From Leptolyngbya sp. PCC 6406 (GTDB lineage: Bacteria > Cyanobacteriota > Cyanobacteriia > Phormidesmidales > Phormidesmidaceae): a DNA stretch of 64,000 bases. Made by a program: the position numbers and the translations under genes. The stretch's first letter is position 1. Every line of letters begins with the position of its first letter. The DNA lies in assembly GCF_000332095.2 (NCBI RefSeq), contig NZ_KI913949.1, positions 2,729,602 to 2,793,601 on the forward strand, read 5' to 3'. Below the pieces are notes generated by a model. That model saw only the letters and a list, made by a program, of their open reading frames with translations, was not told where the DNA came from and ran no database searches. Positions 52,038 to 61,013 of the stretch are shown one piece after another.

Positions 52038-53438
52038 GGCTCTTCCGGTCTGGCTATGGACAAAGGGCTACTGAGCAGGGGAAATGGAGAGAGAAATAAA
52101 CGCTAGAAAGGCGTTAAGTGTTTGATATACAAGGGATTGGCTAGAATTAAAGGGTGAGAGAAAGTCGCCATATATGGGTGAGCGCCATGATCACAGAATC
52201 TGACGCGAGGCAATTGACAGAGCTACTGGGTCTTCCTGAGACAAAAGTAGAGGATATGACAATGATAGATGGGGTGGGGCTATTTTTTGTAATTAGCCCC
52301 ACCCGCCGAGATGCAGAGTGTCCCCGGTGTGGGAAGCGAAGTCGTCATTTGCATGAGAATCATCGGTATAACATTGAGGATTTGCCGTGGAATCAACAGC
52401 CCGTAGTGTTGCGAGTCAATCGCCGCCAGTTTTGGTGCCAGGAATGTGGACAAGTGTTTAGCGAAGAACTGGCCTTTGTTAAGAAAAGGCGGTTGTATAC
52501 GCAGCGGCTAGCGAAGCAGATTGTCGGCCAAGTGTTAGGGAGTAGCATTCACAGTGTGGCGGCTCGGACAGGGCTGAGTGACGAGCAGATTGAGACGATG
52601 ATAAAGGATGCCGGAAAGGCGTATTTACCCGAGAGCCCAGAACCGATTAGATATCTCGGGATAGACGAGATAGCGGTCGTCAAAGGTCAGGGTAACTATT
52701 ATGGGGTGCTAGTGAACCTAGAGACGCACCAGCCGATCACCCTTCTACCCTCACGAACACAAGAGGGATTGCGCCAAGTCCTTAGCCAATGGGGACCAGA
52801 GGTGCTTGAGGGGATTGAAGGGGTGAGCATAGACCTGTGGAAGCCCTACCAAAGTTTGGTAAAAGAGATGATGCCGAATGCGACCATTGTCGCGGATAGA
52901 TTCCATGTCACCAAACTCGTCAATGAGGAGTTAGATAACGAACGGAAAGCGGAGAAGAGAGCGGCCAAGAAGATCGCAAAAAAGGCTGAGAGGGAGCGCG
53001 TCATAGAGGGTCTTAATGGCAGTAAGTATGCGTTACTAAAGAACGAAGGGAATTTGAATGAGAAACAGAAGAAGAAGCTCATAGAAGTGAGCGAAGTATC
53101 CCCTAAATTAGCAACGATGCATCGATTGAAAGAAGAGTTCAGAGAAATCTTTGAATCCTTCGAGAATTGGGCAGAAGGGACGTTAAAGTTACTGGACTGG
53201 ATGGCGGATTCATCGACATTTTTCAATCAGAGTTGTGGCACGATTAAACGATGGTTTGATGAGGTGACATCATACTTTGAACTGAGAATAACTAATGGGG
53301 TTGTGGAGGGAATAAATAACAAGCTTAAGTTGATCAAGAGATTAGGTTATGGCTTTGGCAATTTTGACAATTTCAAGTTAAGAGCTTTGTTGCCGTGGGT
53401 ATTTCCTTTTGAAACACCATAGCCAGACCGGAAGAGCC
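52038..53438 (+). mobile_element. ISL3-family insertion sequence, 1401 bp, complete
   Basis: Ends GGCTCTTCCGGTCTGGCTAT and, inverted, ATAGCCAGACCGGAAGAGCC; flanked by CAAACTTC on both sides (52030-52037 and 53439-53446), a perfect 8-bp target duplication as expected for ISL3. Near-perfect ends and the intact transposase point to a recent insertion. Confidence 0.95.
52187..53422 (+). CDS. ISL3-family transposase
   Basis: 411 residues from the ATG at 52187, which has GGTGAG about 5 nt upstream; a GTG at 52154 would add 11 residues. The N-terminal zinc ribbon shows ECPRCGKRSRHLH and FWCQECGQVF. The DDE catalytic core is present: Asp in YLGIDEIAVVKGQ, Asp in IVADRFHV and Glu in NGVVEGINNKLK. A Lys-rich insert separates the second Asp from the Glu, as usual in ISL3. 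Its stop is 16 bp before the right end of the element. Intact and probably active. Confidence 0.95.
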   Translation: MITESDARQLTELLGLPETKVEDMTMIDGVGLFFVISPTRRDAECPRCGKRSRHLHENHRYNIEDLPWNQQPVVLRVNRRQFWCQECGQVFSEELAFVKKRRLYTQRLAKQIVGQVLGSSIHSVAARTGLSDEQIETMIKDAGKAYLPESPEPIRYLGIDEIAVVKGQGNYYGVLVNLETHQPITLLPSRTQEGLRQVLSQWGPEVLEGIEGVSIDLWKPYQSLVKEMMPNATIVADRFHVTKLVNEELDNERKAEKRAAKKIAKKAERERVIEGLNGSKYALLKNEGNLNEKQKKKLIEVSEVSPKLATMHRLKEEFREIFESFENWAEGTLKLLDWMADSSTFFNQSCGTIKRWFDEVTSYFELRITNGVVEGINNKLKLIKRLGYGFGNFDNFKLRALLPWVFPFETP

Positions 53439-54854
53439 CAAACTTCTCCTGAAGATTTGTTGGCATTGCATGAAAAAGCTGCGTTATATTATCAGTCATT
53501 ACCAGAAAAGCGCTACTTGGATGCTTTAGAGTTAATTCATCATGCCCTAGAGGCTGAATTAGATGAAACTGCAATAAAAACAGCTGAGCAGGTATTAGCG
53601 AGTTCAATAAATAGTGGTAAATATGATTACGCCTTGGATATTTCCTTGGGCCTTCTTAAGAATCCGAAAGTACGCGATTGGGGTTTTGTCAATCATTTTC
53701 GAGGTCGTGCTTTTCGCTTCAAGGAGAAACTTGAAGAAGCAAGAAGAGAATATGAAATTTGCTTATCTAAAGCAGGCAACGAATTTTATAGAATTTCAGC
53801 AAAAAGTGAAATAGCTAGTGTTCTACTTAAAATGTCAGCAAGAGAAGGGCAAGACAAATCAAAATTGTATGAGCTTGCTACAGAATACTGTATTGATTTA
53901 TTGAATTGTGATCAACCGAGAATAAGGCTTGGAGCTTTATCTATTTTAGGTAGTATAAAAGTTAATCTTGGCGAAAAAAATGAAGGCTTAGAAATACTTC
54001 TAGATGCTTTAGATATAGCTAAAAAAGAAGGCTTTCCTGAGCTGGTGTCTGGCATCAACTTTCACTTATCACAAATTTTTGAGAGTTTAAATGAGTTTGA
54101 AAAACAAATTAAATATTTGGAAGAAAGCCAATCTATCCAAAAATATATGAAAGAAAAACTCAATGTTTATGACGTTGAGGCTGAGTATTTTATATCCTCA
54201 GGACTTGGCAAAGCATACAGTAGGCTAAAAAGACATCAAGAGAGTGTCCCATATTGGGAGAAATGTGTTGAAATAGACCGCACCATAAATGTTGATCATC
54301 GTTTGGCCCACTCCTTAAATCATTTGGGAAAAAATCAATGTTTATTGAAAATTTTTGATCATGCTCATAACAATCTGCGTGAATCCTTAGGCATCATCCG
54401 CCAACATGAGATTAAAGATGATGGAGCAGAAAGGCATACCCTTGCATGGTTAACCGTAACTTCTTGGTACCTTGAATACTATGAACAGGCATTTGAATTT
54501 TATTTGGAACATAACTCTATGTCTAGATTAGAGAAAAAACACCCATACTTTTTCTCTTTTATGGATGAGTGCTCTCTTACAAAGGATGTTGATTTTTATG
54601 AGTTTCATGAAAATCAAGCTTTCATGTTACTGCTTCCTCAGAAGTATAAAATCCAAGAAGTTATGCAAGTAGCTGTAACAAGCATAATCAAGCGTAGACC
54701 CGATTTAGAGCAAGAGGCTTTATCTTTAGAGCTGCTTACCTTTGAAAGACCTGCTGCGCGAGGCTTTGGCCCTTCTAAGGCTTCTCCAAATCAGAAGTGC
54801 CCGTGTGGAAGTGGGAAAAAATATAAGTCTTGTTGTGGGAAGCGCCGAAAGTGA

Positions 54855-55258
54855 GCTTTGTTAAAGTCGTGAAAATATTTTCCTTACTGAAATTCAGTTT
54901 GGTTCTATAAAAGCCTTAGGGACTCGCAGAAAAATAATGCCAAATCCGAGTCACATAACCCCGATTCACAAACGGTCAAACTGTAGAGGCGAATGCCATT
55001 CGCCCTTTTGAATCGGGGGTAACTAAGCAGGATTTAGTATAAGTCGTGTAAGACTAGCAGTCCAAATAGATGGGACTAGCAAGTCTCGCAGAAAGACTCG
55101 CATTGAGTTGACCGAGTCTTTGTATGAGAATCCCCTGCTGCGCTGCTGCCCTAGGGCAGCAGGCTTAACCGATCCAAGGCACGATTTTTTAGATGGAATA
55201 CTCTAGGGGCTTCAGACTCATGAAATTTCGTTCATCCCCCTACAGCGATTTCCCCATC
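54855..55258. other. Gene-free region with dyads and the right flank repeat
   Basis: No gene. A nested dyad CCCCGATTCA...TGAATCGGGG (54959-55018) encloses GGCGAAT/ATTCGCC. The flank repeat 55037-55090 mirrors that at 49709. A perfect 20-bp palindrome CTGCTGCCCTAGGGCAGCAG at 55143-55162 lies between converging genes and is a likely bidirectional terminator. Confidence 0.7.
55143..55162. terminator. Perfect 20-bp palindrome between convergent genes
   Basis: CTGCTGCCCTAGGGCAGCAG. It lies between the defence-like gene (plus) and the 912-residue protein gene (minus). A stem with no true loop and no T tract is weak evidence for a terminator. Confidence 0.4.
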
Positions 55259-57997
55259 TCAATCAAACTGGGGTGGAGTTTCCGAAGGAGAGAGGCGACC
55301 GGGATCACTGGGGGCAGGACGATCGAGAGCGGGGGGAGCACTGTCGCCGCTAGCCCCAGCCCCATTGCCTGCCCCTGCGCCCGCCTGAACCGCTGCTGCT
55401 GCCGCTGCCGCCGCCGCCGCTGCCGGATCGGTAGGATTGGGATCAAAGGTTTCCACCGTCACCGATCGCAGAATCGGCTCCCCGATGCCATTACTGACTT
55501 TTAGCGTCAGCGTAATGCTGCCCGGATCCTGACTGAGGGGAAAGGGGGCACTGCCCCGGAGTCCCACTGTGCCCGGAGAAGGTGACAGTTCAGCCACCGC
55601 CGTCGATCCCCCTTCAATCTCCCAGGAAATCACCAACACTGGCGGATCCTGCCCCTGAACCACAGGAACCAAATATTTGGGCTGGGCCTCCTGGCCGTTA
55701 ATCTGGAACGACAGCAAGCGAATAGGGCGGGGAATTACCTTGACCAAATCCGTGACGATGGGTTCTGCCGAACTATCCGGCTCACTAAAGGCTACCGGAC
55801 TCAGCTCAAAGGTGTACTCCCCCACTTCCCCAATCCCCGTCGCCACATTCTGACAAATCAGCCGTACTTGAACCGTGCAAAAGGGTTCTAACTCACTAGG
55901 GATGACAAATTCTCCAGTTTCCGGATCGCGGAAACGATAGCGCCGTCCCCCCAGAACCGAGCCATCCTGAGGGCGTACCACTAGCAGGAGATCTTGCAGA
56001 TTTTCTGGCGCTGCCAGCACCCAATTTAGGAGAATGCCGTCGGCAGTGACGGGGGGCAACCCTTGAGGATTTTCCGCATCAAAGGGGGTGCCCTGCTCTG
56101 CATATTGGGCCTGCCCCGGCACCAATTCCAGCACGGTGGGTAGGGGAACGGGATCGATGACAATCGCCGAGGTGCGGATGGGGGCAATATCCCGCTGACC
56201 ATCCTTGGGAATCAGGGTCAGTTCAAAGATGTATTCCCCCGGCTGACGGGCGTCGGTGTAGACATTGCGGCAACTGAGGAGACGAGCTTGTAAGGTGCAA
56301 AAGGGGGCCAGGGCACGGGGCAGTTCGTCGCCGGAGAGGTCGTATTCCAACGGTCCACTAAGGACGGCTCCATCGGGGGTGAGCCCGGTGAGACGCAGGG
56401 TTTGGAGGCGGTGGGAATGCTGAATTTGCCAACCCACCCGCGCCCGATCCCCCTTGGCGGCGGAATAGCGTTCATCTTCCACAAAGAAGCTCAGGGCCGT
56501 AGGCACAGCGGGGGGGCGAAAAAATAGCCACCACACCAGCCATATCAGCAGCGCTAAGACCCCCAGCCCCGCCAAAATCACGAGCAGCAGATGCCACCAG
56601 GGGCGCGGCATCCAGGTGAAGTAGCCCTGGAACCCCTTGGTGGGCAAGGGTAGGGCGTCGGCATCGGCGATATCGACCTGAAAGTTAAACAACTGCCCAT
56701 TGCCGATAAAGGGACGCTGGCGAGAGCGGCTGGGCAGGACCGTCACCCCCACTTGGCGAGTTTGGCGGGGAGCCAGGGTCACGGTCTCCGCCTCTAGGGT
56801 GCAGGTGCAGAGTTCGGGATTGCCCAGCCCCCGGACTCCCAGGTTCAGGGTGCGGGGGCTATTGCCCTGGTTGGCCAGAAAAAGCTGAAAGAGGGCGGGT
56901 TGGGTGCGAACCTGATTGGCCAGCGTAATCAGCTCAGGCTGGAGCTGATAGATCGGCTTCACTTGCAGGTAGATCAGATCCAGCAGGGCTAGGTCAGGGT
57001 TATTTTCCGAAAGCAGTTGCAGCGTGGGGGTATAGATACTCGCTAGAGCTGCCTCTGGTGGCGAAAGGGTGAGCATGACCACACCCCGATCGCCGGGGTT
57101 GAGCCCTAGGCTGTCAGCAATCATCAACAGTCCCAACCCTTCGGGATCCTGAGGGTAGTCAAATTTCACCCAGTCAGGGGCTAGATCTAGACAGATCAGG
57201 CGAAAGCGGTCTACCTGCTCAGATCGGTTAAAGATCTGGATTTGGAATTGCAGGTGGTTTCCCGGTAGCACCGGCAGGGGTGACTGGGCACTGCTGACGG
57301 GGGTGATGGCGAAGGTGGGGTCAGCGGTCTGGGTCCGGTCCTGGACGGTGGGTAGGATCTGGATCTGTTGGGAATATCGAGCGGGGGGAAACTCGGGGTA
57401 ATGCTCTGGGGCATCTACCACCACCAGGTAGTTCAAGAGTCCCGGCATCACATCCACCGGAATCTTGAAGCGAAAGACCACTTCTCCTGACTGATCGGGG
57501 GCGAGGGCTAAGGCTCCCTGGCTGTCTTGGCACCACTGTCTCAGCGCTGGGGACATGTCGTCGATGAAGACATGGATAATGGCGCTCCGGGGGCCGCGAT
57601 TGCTAACGGTAATGCCTAGTTCAAAAGGTTTACCAGGGGTGACTAGATCCCGTCCGGGGGAACTCAGAATCACCGCTAGGGGTTTGGTGGGGCTGAGGGT
57701 TTGCAACAGACTATCGGCCACCTCCTGCTGGCGACGCTGGGGAGAATAGGCCCGGTAGCGGTCTTCCCCTAAAACAATAACCAAGCCCTGCTGGATCAAG
57801 GTTGCTATCTGAGATCGCACCTCTAGCTCTGGTAGCTCCATTTGGACTGCGATCGCATCAAAGTCCACAATGCCTTGGCGCAGCATCCACAGCATTAGCC
57901 GCCGCTGCCCTTCTGGTAAATCCAGGAGTTCTGCCAAGCTCTCAGGAGCGGCAGGCGCGAAGCCAGAGCTGCCAGAATCAGTCGAAGAATAGGTCAT
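55259..57997 (-). CDS. Large membrane protein: winged helix, Ig-like repeats, one span, unknown
   Basis: 912 residues. Residues about 20-95 look like a winged helix (LAELLDLPEGQRRLMLWML, DFDAIAVQMELPELEVRSQIATL, LVIVLGEDRYRAYSP). About 105-480 contains CARDB/NEW3-like beta repeats (PGKPFELGITVSNRGPRSA, GNHLQFQIQIFNRSEQVDRF, LFLANQGNSPRTL). One strong span follows (LLLVILAGLGVLALLIWLVWWLFF, near 488-512), then more beta-rich repeats. A run of about 13 Ala and a Gly/Ala/Pro-rich tail end the protein. The N-terminus is probably cytoplasmic and the repeats after the span outside, but this puts Ig-like repeats on both sides. Not a family with known function; the layout suggests a structural or sensory role. 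Confidence 0.75.
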   Translation of the reverse strand: MTYSSTDSGSSGFAPAAPESLAELLDLPEGQRRLMLWMLRQGIVDFDAIAVQMELPELEVRSQIATLIQQGLVIVLGEDRYRAYSPQRRQQEVADSLLQTLSPTKPLAVILSSPGRDLVTPGKPFELGITVSNRGPRSAIIHVFIDDMSPALRQWCQDSQGALALAPDQSGEVVFRFKIPVDVMPGLLNYLVVVDAPEHYPEFPPARYSQQIQILPTVQDRTQTADPTFAITPVSSAQSPLPVLPGNHLQFQIQIFNRSEQVDRFRLICLDLAPDWVKFDYPQDPEGLGLLMIADSLGLNPGDRGVVMLTLSPPEAALASIYTPTLQLLSENNPDLALLDLIYLQVKPIYQLQPELITLANQVRTQPALFQLFLANQGNSPRTLNLGVRGLGNPELCTCTLEAETVTLAPRQTRQVGVTVLPSRSRQRPFIGNGQLFNFQVDIADADALPLPTKGFQGYFTWMPRPWWHLLLVILAGLGVLALLIWLVWWLFFRPPAVPTALSFFVEDERYSAAKGDRARVGWQIQHSHRLQTLRLTGLTPDGAVLSGPLEYDLSGDELPRALAPFCTLQARLLSCRNVYTDARQPGEYIFELTLIPKDGQRDIAPIRTSAIVIDPVPLPTVLELVPGQAQYAEQGTPFDAENPQGLPPVTADGILLNWVLAAPENLQDLLLVVRPQDGSVLGGRRYRFRDPETGEFVIPSELEPFCTVQVRLICQNVATGIGEVGEYTFELSPVAFSEPDSSAEPIVTDLVKVIPRPIRLLSFQINGQEAQPKYLVPVVQGQDPPVLVISWEIEGGSTAVAELSPSPGTVGLRGSAPFPLSQDPGSITLTLKVSNGIGEPILRSVTVETFDPNPTDPAAAAAAAAAAAVQAGAGAGNGAGASGDSAPPALDRPAPSDPGRLSPSETPPQFD

Positions 57998-58135
57998 TAA
58001 CAGAGAGAGAGAGGGCTAGTACCGAAAGGCAGAAGCCTGCCCTGTTCGCGTAGCGGCTCCGAAGGAGCAACGTTGTGGAATAGAATAGCAAACTGCGAAA
58101 GCGCGACTCTCCAGTTTTTGATCAGCCAATCCCCT

Positions 58136-59266
58136 CTACCGCCGCCCCGGCAGCAGCCCCGTAGACAGCCGCTTAATGACCCGGTTAGCGATATCGCCGT
58201 AGCGAATATCCCCGGTCAGCAACTGGCCTAGGCGCTCTGTAGCTGTAGGGCGTTTAACCCCGACGCGGTAGGCAATTCCCGGTACCCGGTAGAAAACGCT
58301 AGCAATACGCTGCGCCCACTGCATGTCATTCCCCCATTCCTGTTGAATGATCTCGGTGTACTGGGCTAAGGCATTGGCCTCTCCCCCTAGGGCTTGGTGA
58401 ATCGCCGCTGCGGCCTTGACGCCGCTAAAGACACCGGGACGAATCCCCTCGGCGGTGAGGGGATCGACAATGGCCCCCGCTTCTCCCACTAAAAGGGCGC
58501 GATCGCAATGGAGGGGTTGATGACCATCCCAGAGCTTGACCAGATGGGTATACTCCTGCCCTTGAGCCGGGTCAATCCCCAAGCCCTGGGCATAGTCCCG
58601 CAGGGGAGCATGGAGATCTTTGATCTTGCCCCCCAGAAAATTGACAATACCAAACGTATAGCCCTGCTGCCGGGGAAACCCCCAAATACAAGCATTTTTC
58701 GCCAGCCCAAATTCAAAGTTCAGGGCAAAGGAATCCACCACCGGACCATCGGCATCCACCTCTAAAATTGCCGCCGTCCGCAACTTTTGCTCCGGGAAGC
58801 CCAGCCACTTTGCCATGGGTCCGGTGGCCCCATCGGCCCCGACCAAATATTGGCACTCCAGGGTTTCCCCAGGGACATGGACTTGCCAATGGTCACCCTG
58901 CAACGCAATCCCCGTCACAGGAGTCTGGTCCCGCACCTCAGCGCCTGCTCCCTGGGCCTGGGTAACGAGAAATTGATCAAACACATCCCGCCGCACCAAC
59001 CAGATCGGCTCCTGGGTCTTGAGTTCCGCGCAGACCTCATCCTCTAGCTTCCAGGTGTAGCGCAGCTTGCGCGTCGTCAGCTCTAGGCCAGGAGCCAGAT
59101 CGAAATCAAACCACTGGGCCACACTGGGGGACAAGGCTCCGCTACAGGGCTTGTATCGAGGCAGAACTGCCTGTTCCAACAACAGAACAGTATGACCCTG
59201 CTTGGCCAAGTGATAGGCCACAGTGCTGCCAGCGGGGCCAGCACCAACAATAATGCAGTCGTACAT
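58136..59266 (-). CDS. Geranylgeranyl-reductase-family FAD oxidoreductase
   Basis: 376 residues. FAD-binding CIIVGAGPAGSTVAYHLA at the N-terminus, LLLEQAVLPRYKPCSGAL (PxxKxCGG-like), YLVGADGATG and LLVGEAGAIVDPLTAEGI with the second FAD motif. Members reduce geranylgeranyl groups for chlorophyll, tocopherol and archaeal lipids, or act on other isoprenoids. Cyanobacterial chlP is usually about 405 residues and has additional signatures, so this is likely a paralogue. It is divergent from the Rieske oxygenase with a 265-bp gap. Confidence 0.83.
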   Translation of the reverse strand: MYDCIIVGAGPAGSTVAYHLAKQGHTVLLLEQAVLPRYKPCSGALSPSVAQWFDFDLAPGLELTTRKLRYTWKLEDEVCAELKTQEPIWLVRRDVFDQFLVTQAQGAGAEVRDQTPVTGIALQGDHWQVHVPGETLECQYLVGADGATGPMAKWLGFPEQKLRTAAILEVDADGPVVDSFALNFEFGLAKNACIWGFPRQQGYTFGIVNFLGGKIKDLHAPLRDYAQGLGIDPAQGQEYTHLVKLWDGHQPLHCDRALLVGEAGAIVDPLTAEGIRPGVFSGVKAAAAIHQALGGEANALAQYTEIIQQEWGNDMQWAQRIASVFYRVPGIAYRVGVKRPTATERLGQLLTGDIRYGDIANRVIKRLSTGLLPGRR

Positions 59267-59531
59267 CCCAGATTACTCCTGTAGTCGCATGGGGCAAGGC
59301 GAGGGGCGAGCTACCCCCGATGATCCCCTTTAAGTTGCCCAATTCGGCAGCACTTGCACGGTACCCCATTGCACGGGTAAAGAAATTTTTGCGCCCAGGA
59401 TATAGCGCGTGGCGGTCAACCATGAAGTTTTGCAACACAATGAAGGTAGGCTGCACGCCATTGTGTGTACAGCGTTTCCAGCGTTGCCCGTGATGCCAGT
59501 GTTGCCACCCTTGTATTGAACTATTGAAATC

Positions 59532-60956
59532 ATGACCGCCACCCAAGACGCCCCCAGAGTCCAAACCCTGGCCCCATCAAAAATTTCCACTGATCCCAGC
59601 CCCCAGGCTCTCGCCCCTGGTGGCCCAGATCCAGACAAGTTTGACTGGGCCGAGGCTTGGTATCCAGTCCACTATGTCGAAGATTTAGATCCCCAGCGAC
59701 CGACCCGTTTCACCCTGCTGGGTCAGGATTTGGTGATCTGGTGGGAGCCCCAGGCAAAAGCATGGCGGGTCTTTGCGAACCAATGCCCCCACCGTCTCGC
59801 TCCCCTTTCCGAAGGGCGCATCAATGAAGCGGGTCAGTTGGAATGCCCCTACCACGGTTGGACCTTCTCCGGCAGTGGAGCCTGTGAACAGATTCCCCAG
59901 CAGTCTCCGGAGACAGCGGCCCATCGCTCTCCCCGAGCCTGTGCCCATTCCTTGCCCACAGCGGTACGCCAGGGGCTGCTGTTCGTCTATCCCGGTCGGG
60001 TAGAAAACGCGCCCCAGGTGCCCGTCCCCATCATTGAGGCGGTGGAGGCGGAGCCCGAGGGCTGGGTGATGCTCAACACCTTTCGGGATCTACCCTACGA
60101 TGCCCTGACCCTGTTGGAAAACGTCCTAGACGCCAGCCACATTCCCTACACCCACCACAAAACTGTGGGCAAGCGGGAGAATGCTGCCCCCATGGAGATG
60201 ACGGTGATTGATCCCGGCAAACAGGGGTTCCAGGGGCTGTGGCCGGAGGGGCCGCGCAAGGGAAAACTGGGCACCCAATCCACCCGCTTTGTCGCACCGG
60301 GACTGATGTACCACGACCTCACTTCAAAGCAGTTTGGCCGCACCTTGACGGTGGTTTACGCTACGCCCATCCGCAAGGGGGAATGTCGCCTATTTGCTCG
60401 TTTTCCCTTCAAGTTTTCGTCACCACTACCCCGGTTTTTCATCGGAGTCATCCCCCGTTGGCTCAGCCACATCGGTAACAATGGCGTGCTGGAGGATGAT
60501 CAGATTTTCCTTCACCTCCAGGAGCGATTCCTGGCCCAGGCGGGGGACCAGCCCTATGCCCAAACCTGTTATCTGCCTACCCAGGCGGATCGCTATGTAA
60601 CTGCCTTTCGCCAGTGGGTGCAGCAGTTCCAGGCTGATCCCTTTGCGGGGGAATCTCTACCGCCAGAGTGGTCCCAGGCTGCCCTGTTGGATCGCTACCA
60701 GTCCCACACCCAACACTGTGGAAGCTGCCGCACGGCCCTGAGGCGGATTCAGCAAATCCGTCAGGTCGCTCTGGGGATCAGTGCGATCGCATGGTCCCTG
60801 ATTCCCCTCACCATCGCCCTTGCGGGTAGCCTATCCCTGGGGACGAGCCTTTTGCTCGCGGGAATTCCCCTGGCCACCACCGCCCTGTGGTTTTGGCTGG
60901 GCACCCTAGAGCCCCAATTCTCCGAGGGTCGCCGAATTCCCCCGCGTAATCTGTAG
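59532..60956 (+). CDS. Rieske non-haem iron oxygenase (PaO/Tic55/CAO-like)
   Basis: 474 residues. Rieske ligands: Cys85 and His87 in NQCPHRLAPLSEG, Cys105 and His108 in ECPYHGWTF. The mononuclear iron site follows (NVLDASHIPYTHHKTVG). The C-terminal CGSCRTALR carries the CxxC seen in PaO/Tic55-type proteins, and two spans at the end (VALGISAIAWSLIPLTIALAG and LLLAGIPLATTALWFWLG) anchor it in the membrane. Plant members act in chlorophyll breakdown; cyanobacterial relatives have mostly unknown substrates. CACCC start context is normal and the ATG at 59532 is the first. Confidence 0.88.
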   Translation: MTATQDAPRVQTLAPSKISTDPSPQALAPGGPDPDKFDWAEAWYPVHYVEDLDPQRPTRFTLLGQDLVIWWEPQAKAWRVFANQCPHRLAPLSEGRINEAGQLECPYHGWTFSGSGACEQIPQQSPETAAHRSPRACAHSLPTAVRQGLLFVYPGRVENAPQVPVPIIEAVEAEPEGWVMLNTFRDLPYDALTLLENVLDASHIPYTHHKTVGKRENAAPMEMTVIDPGKQGFQGLWPEGPRKGKLGTQSTRFVAPGLMYHDLTSKQFGRTLTVVYATPIRKGECRLFARFPFKFSSPLPRFFIGVIPRWLSHIGNNGVLEDDQIFLHLQERFLAQAGDQPYAQTCYLPTQADRYVTAFRQWVQQFQADPFAGESLPPEWSQAALLDRYQSHTQHCGSCRTALRRIQQIRQVALGISAIAWSLIPLTIALAGSLSLGTSLLLAGIPLATTALWFWLGTLEPQFSEGRRIPPRNL

Positions 60957-61013
60957 GGAGGTCCGGTAGCGCAATACGCTAGGAAGGCCCGGAATGATCC
61001 CCACGCCCTAGCC

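Larger units (their letters stand above)
50287..54854 (+). pseudogene. Defence-like gene (nuclease-STAND-TPR-SEC-C), interrupted by ISL3
   Basis: Removing the insertion and one 8-bp duplicate joins 50287-52037 with 53447-54854 in frame as 1053 codons. The N-terminus (about 1-150: GGYEYQHNAIGYVAAHIL, Asp 53-54, VELQAKHG with E66, Q68, K70) resembles DUF4297/Cap4-type nucleases. A STAND NTPase follows: GREEIIQEI, Walker A GGISGIGKST near 297-306, Walker B CLMVWDQFD near 379-387, TTQEW sensor. After the break come TPR-like helical repeats, and the C-terminus ends in a SEC-C zinc motif CPCGSGKKYKSCCGK. STAND NTPases with nuclease effectors sense phage proteins and trigger DNA degradation. As it stands, the left fragment (to 52074) would make a 595-residue protein ending in 11 foreign residues. 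Function is inferred. Confidence 0.8.

Noticed and set aside
53409-53446. Independent start for the right fragment of the defence-like gene
   Set aside because: The TTG-led codons before QTSPEDLL lie within the ISL3 end. The natural start is at 50287.
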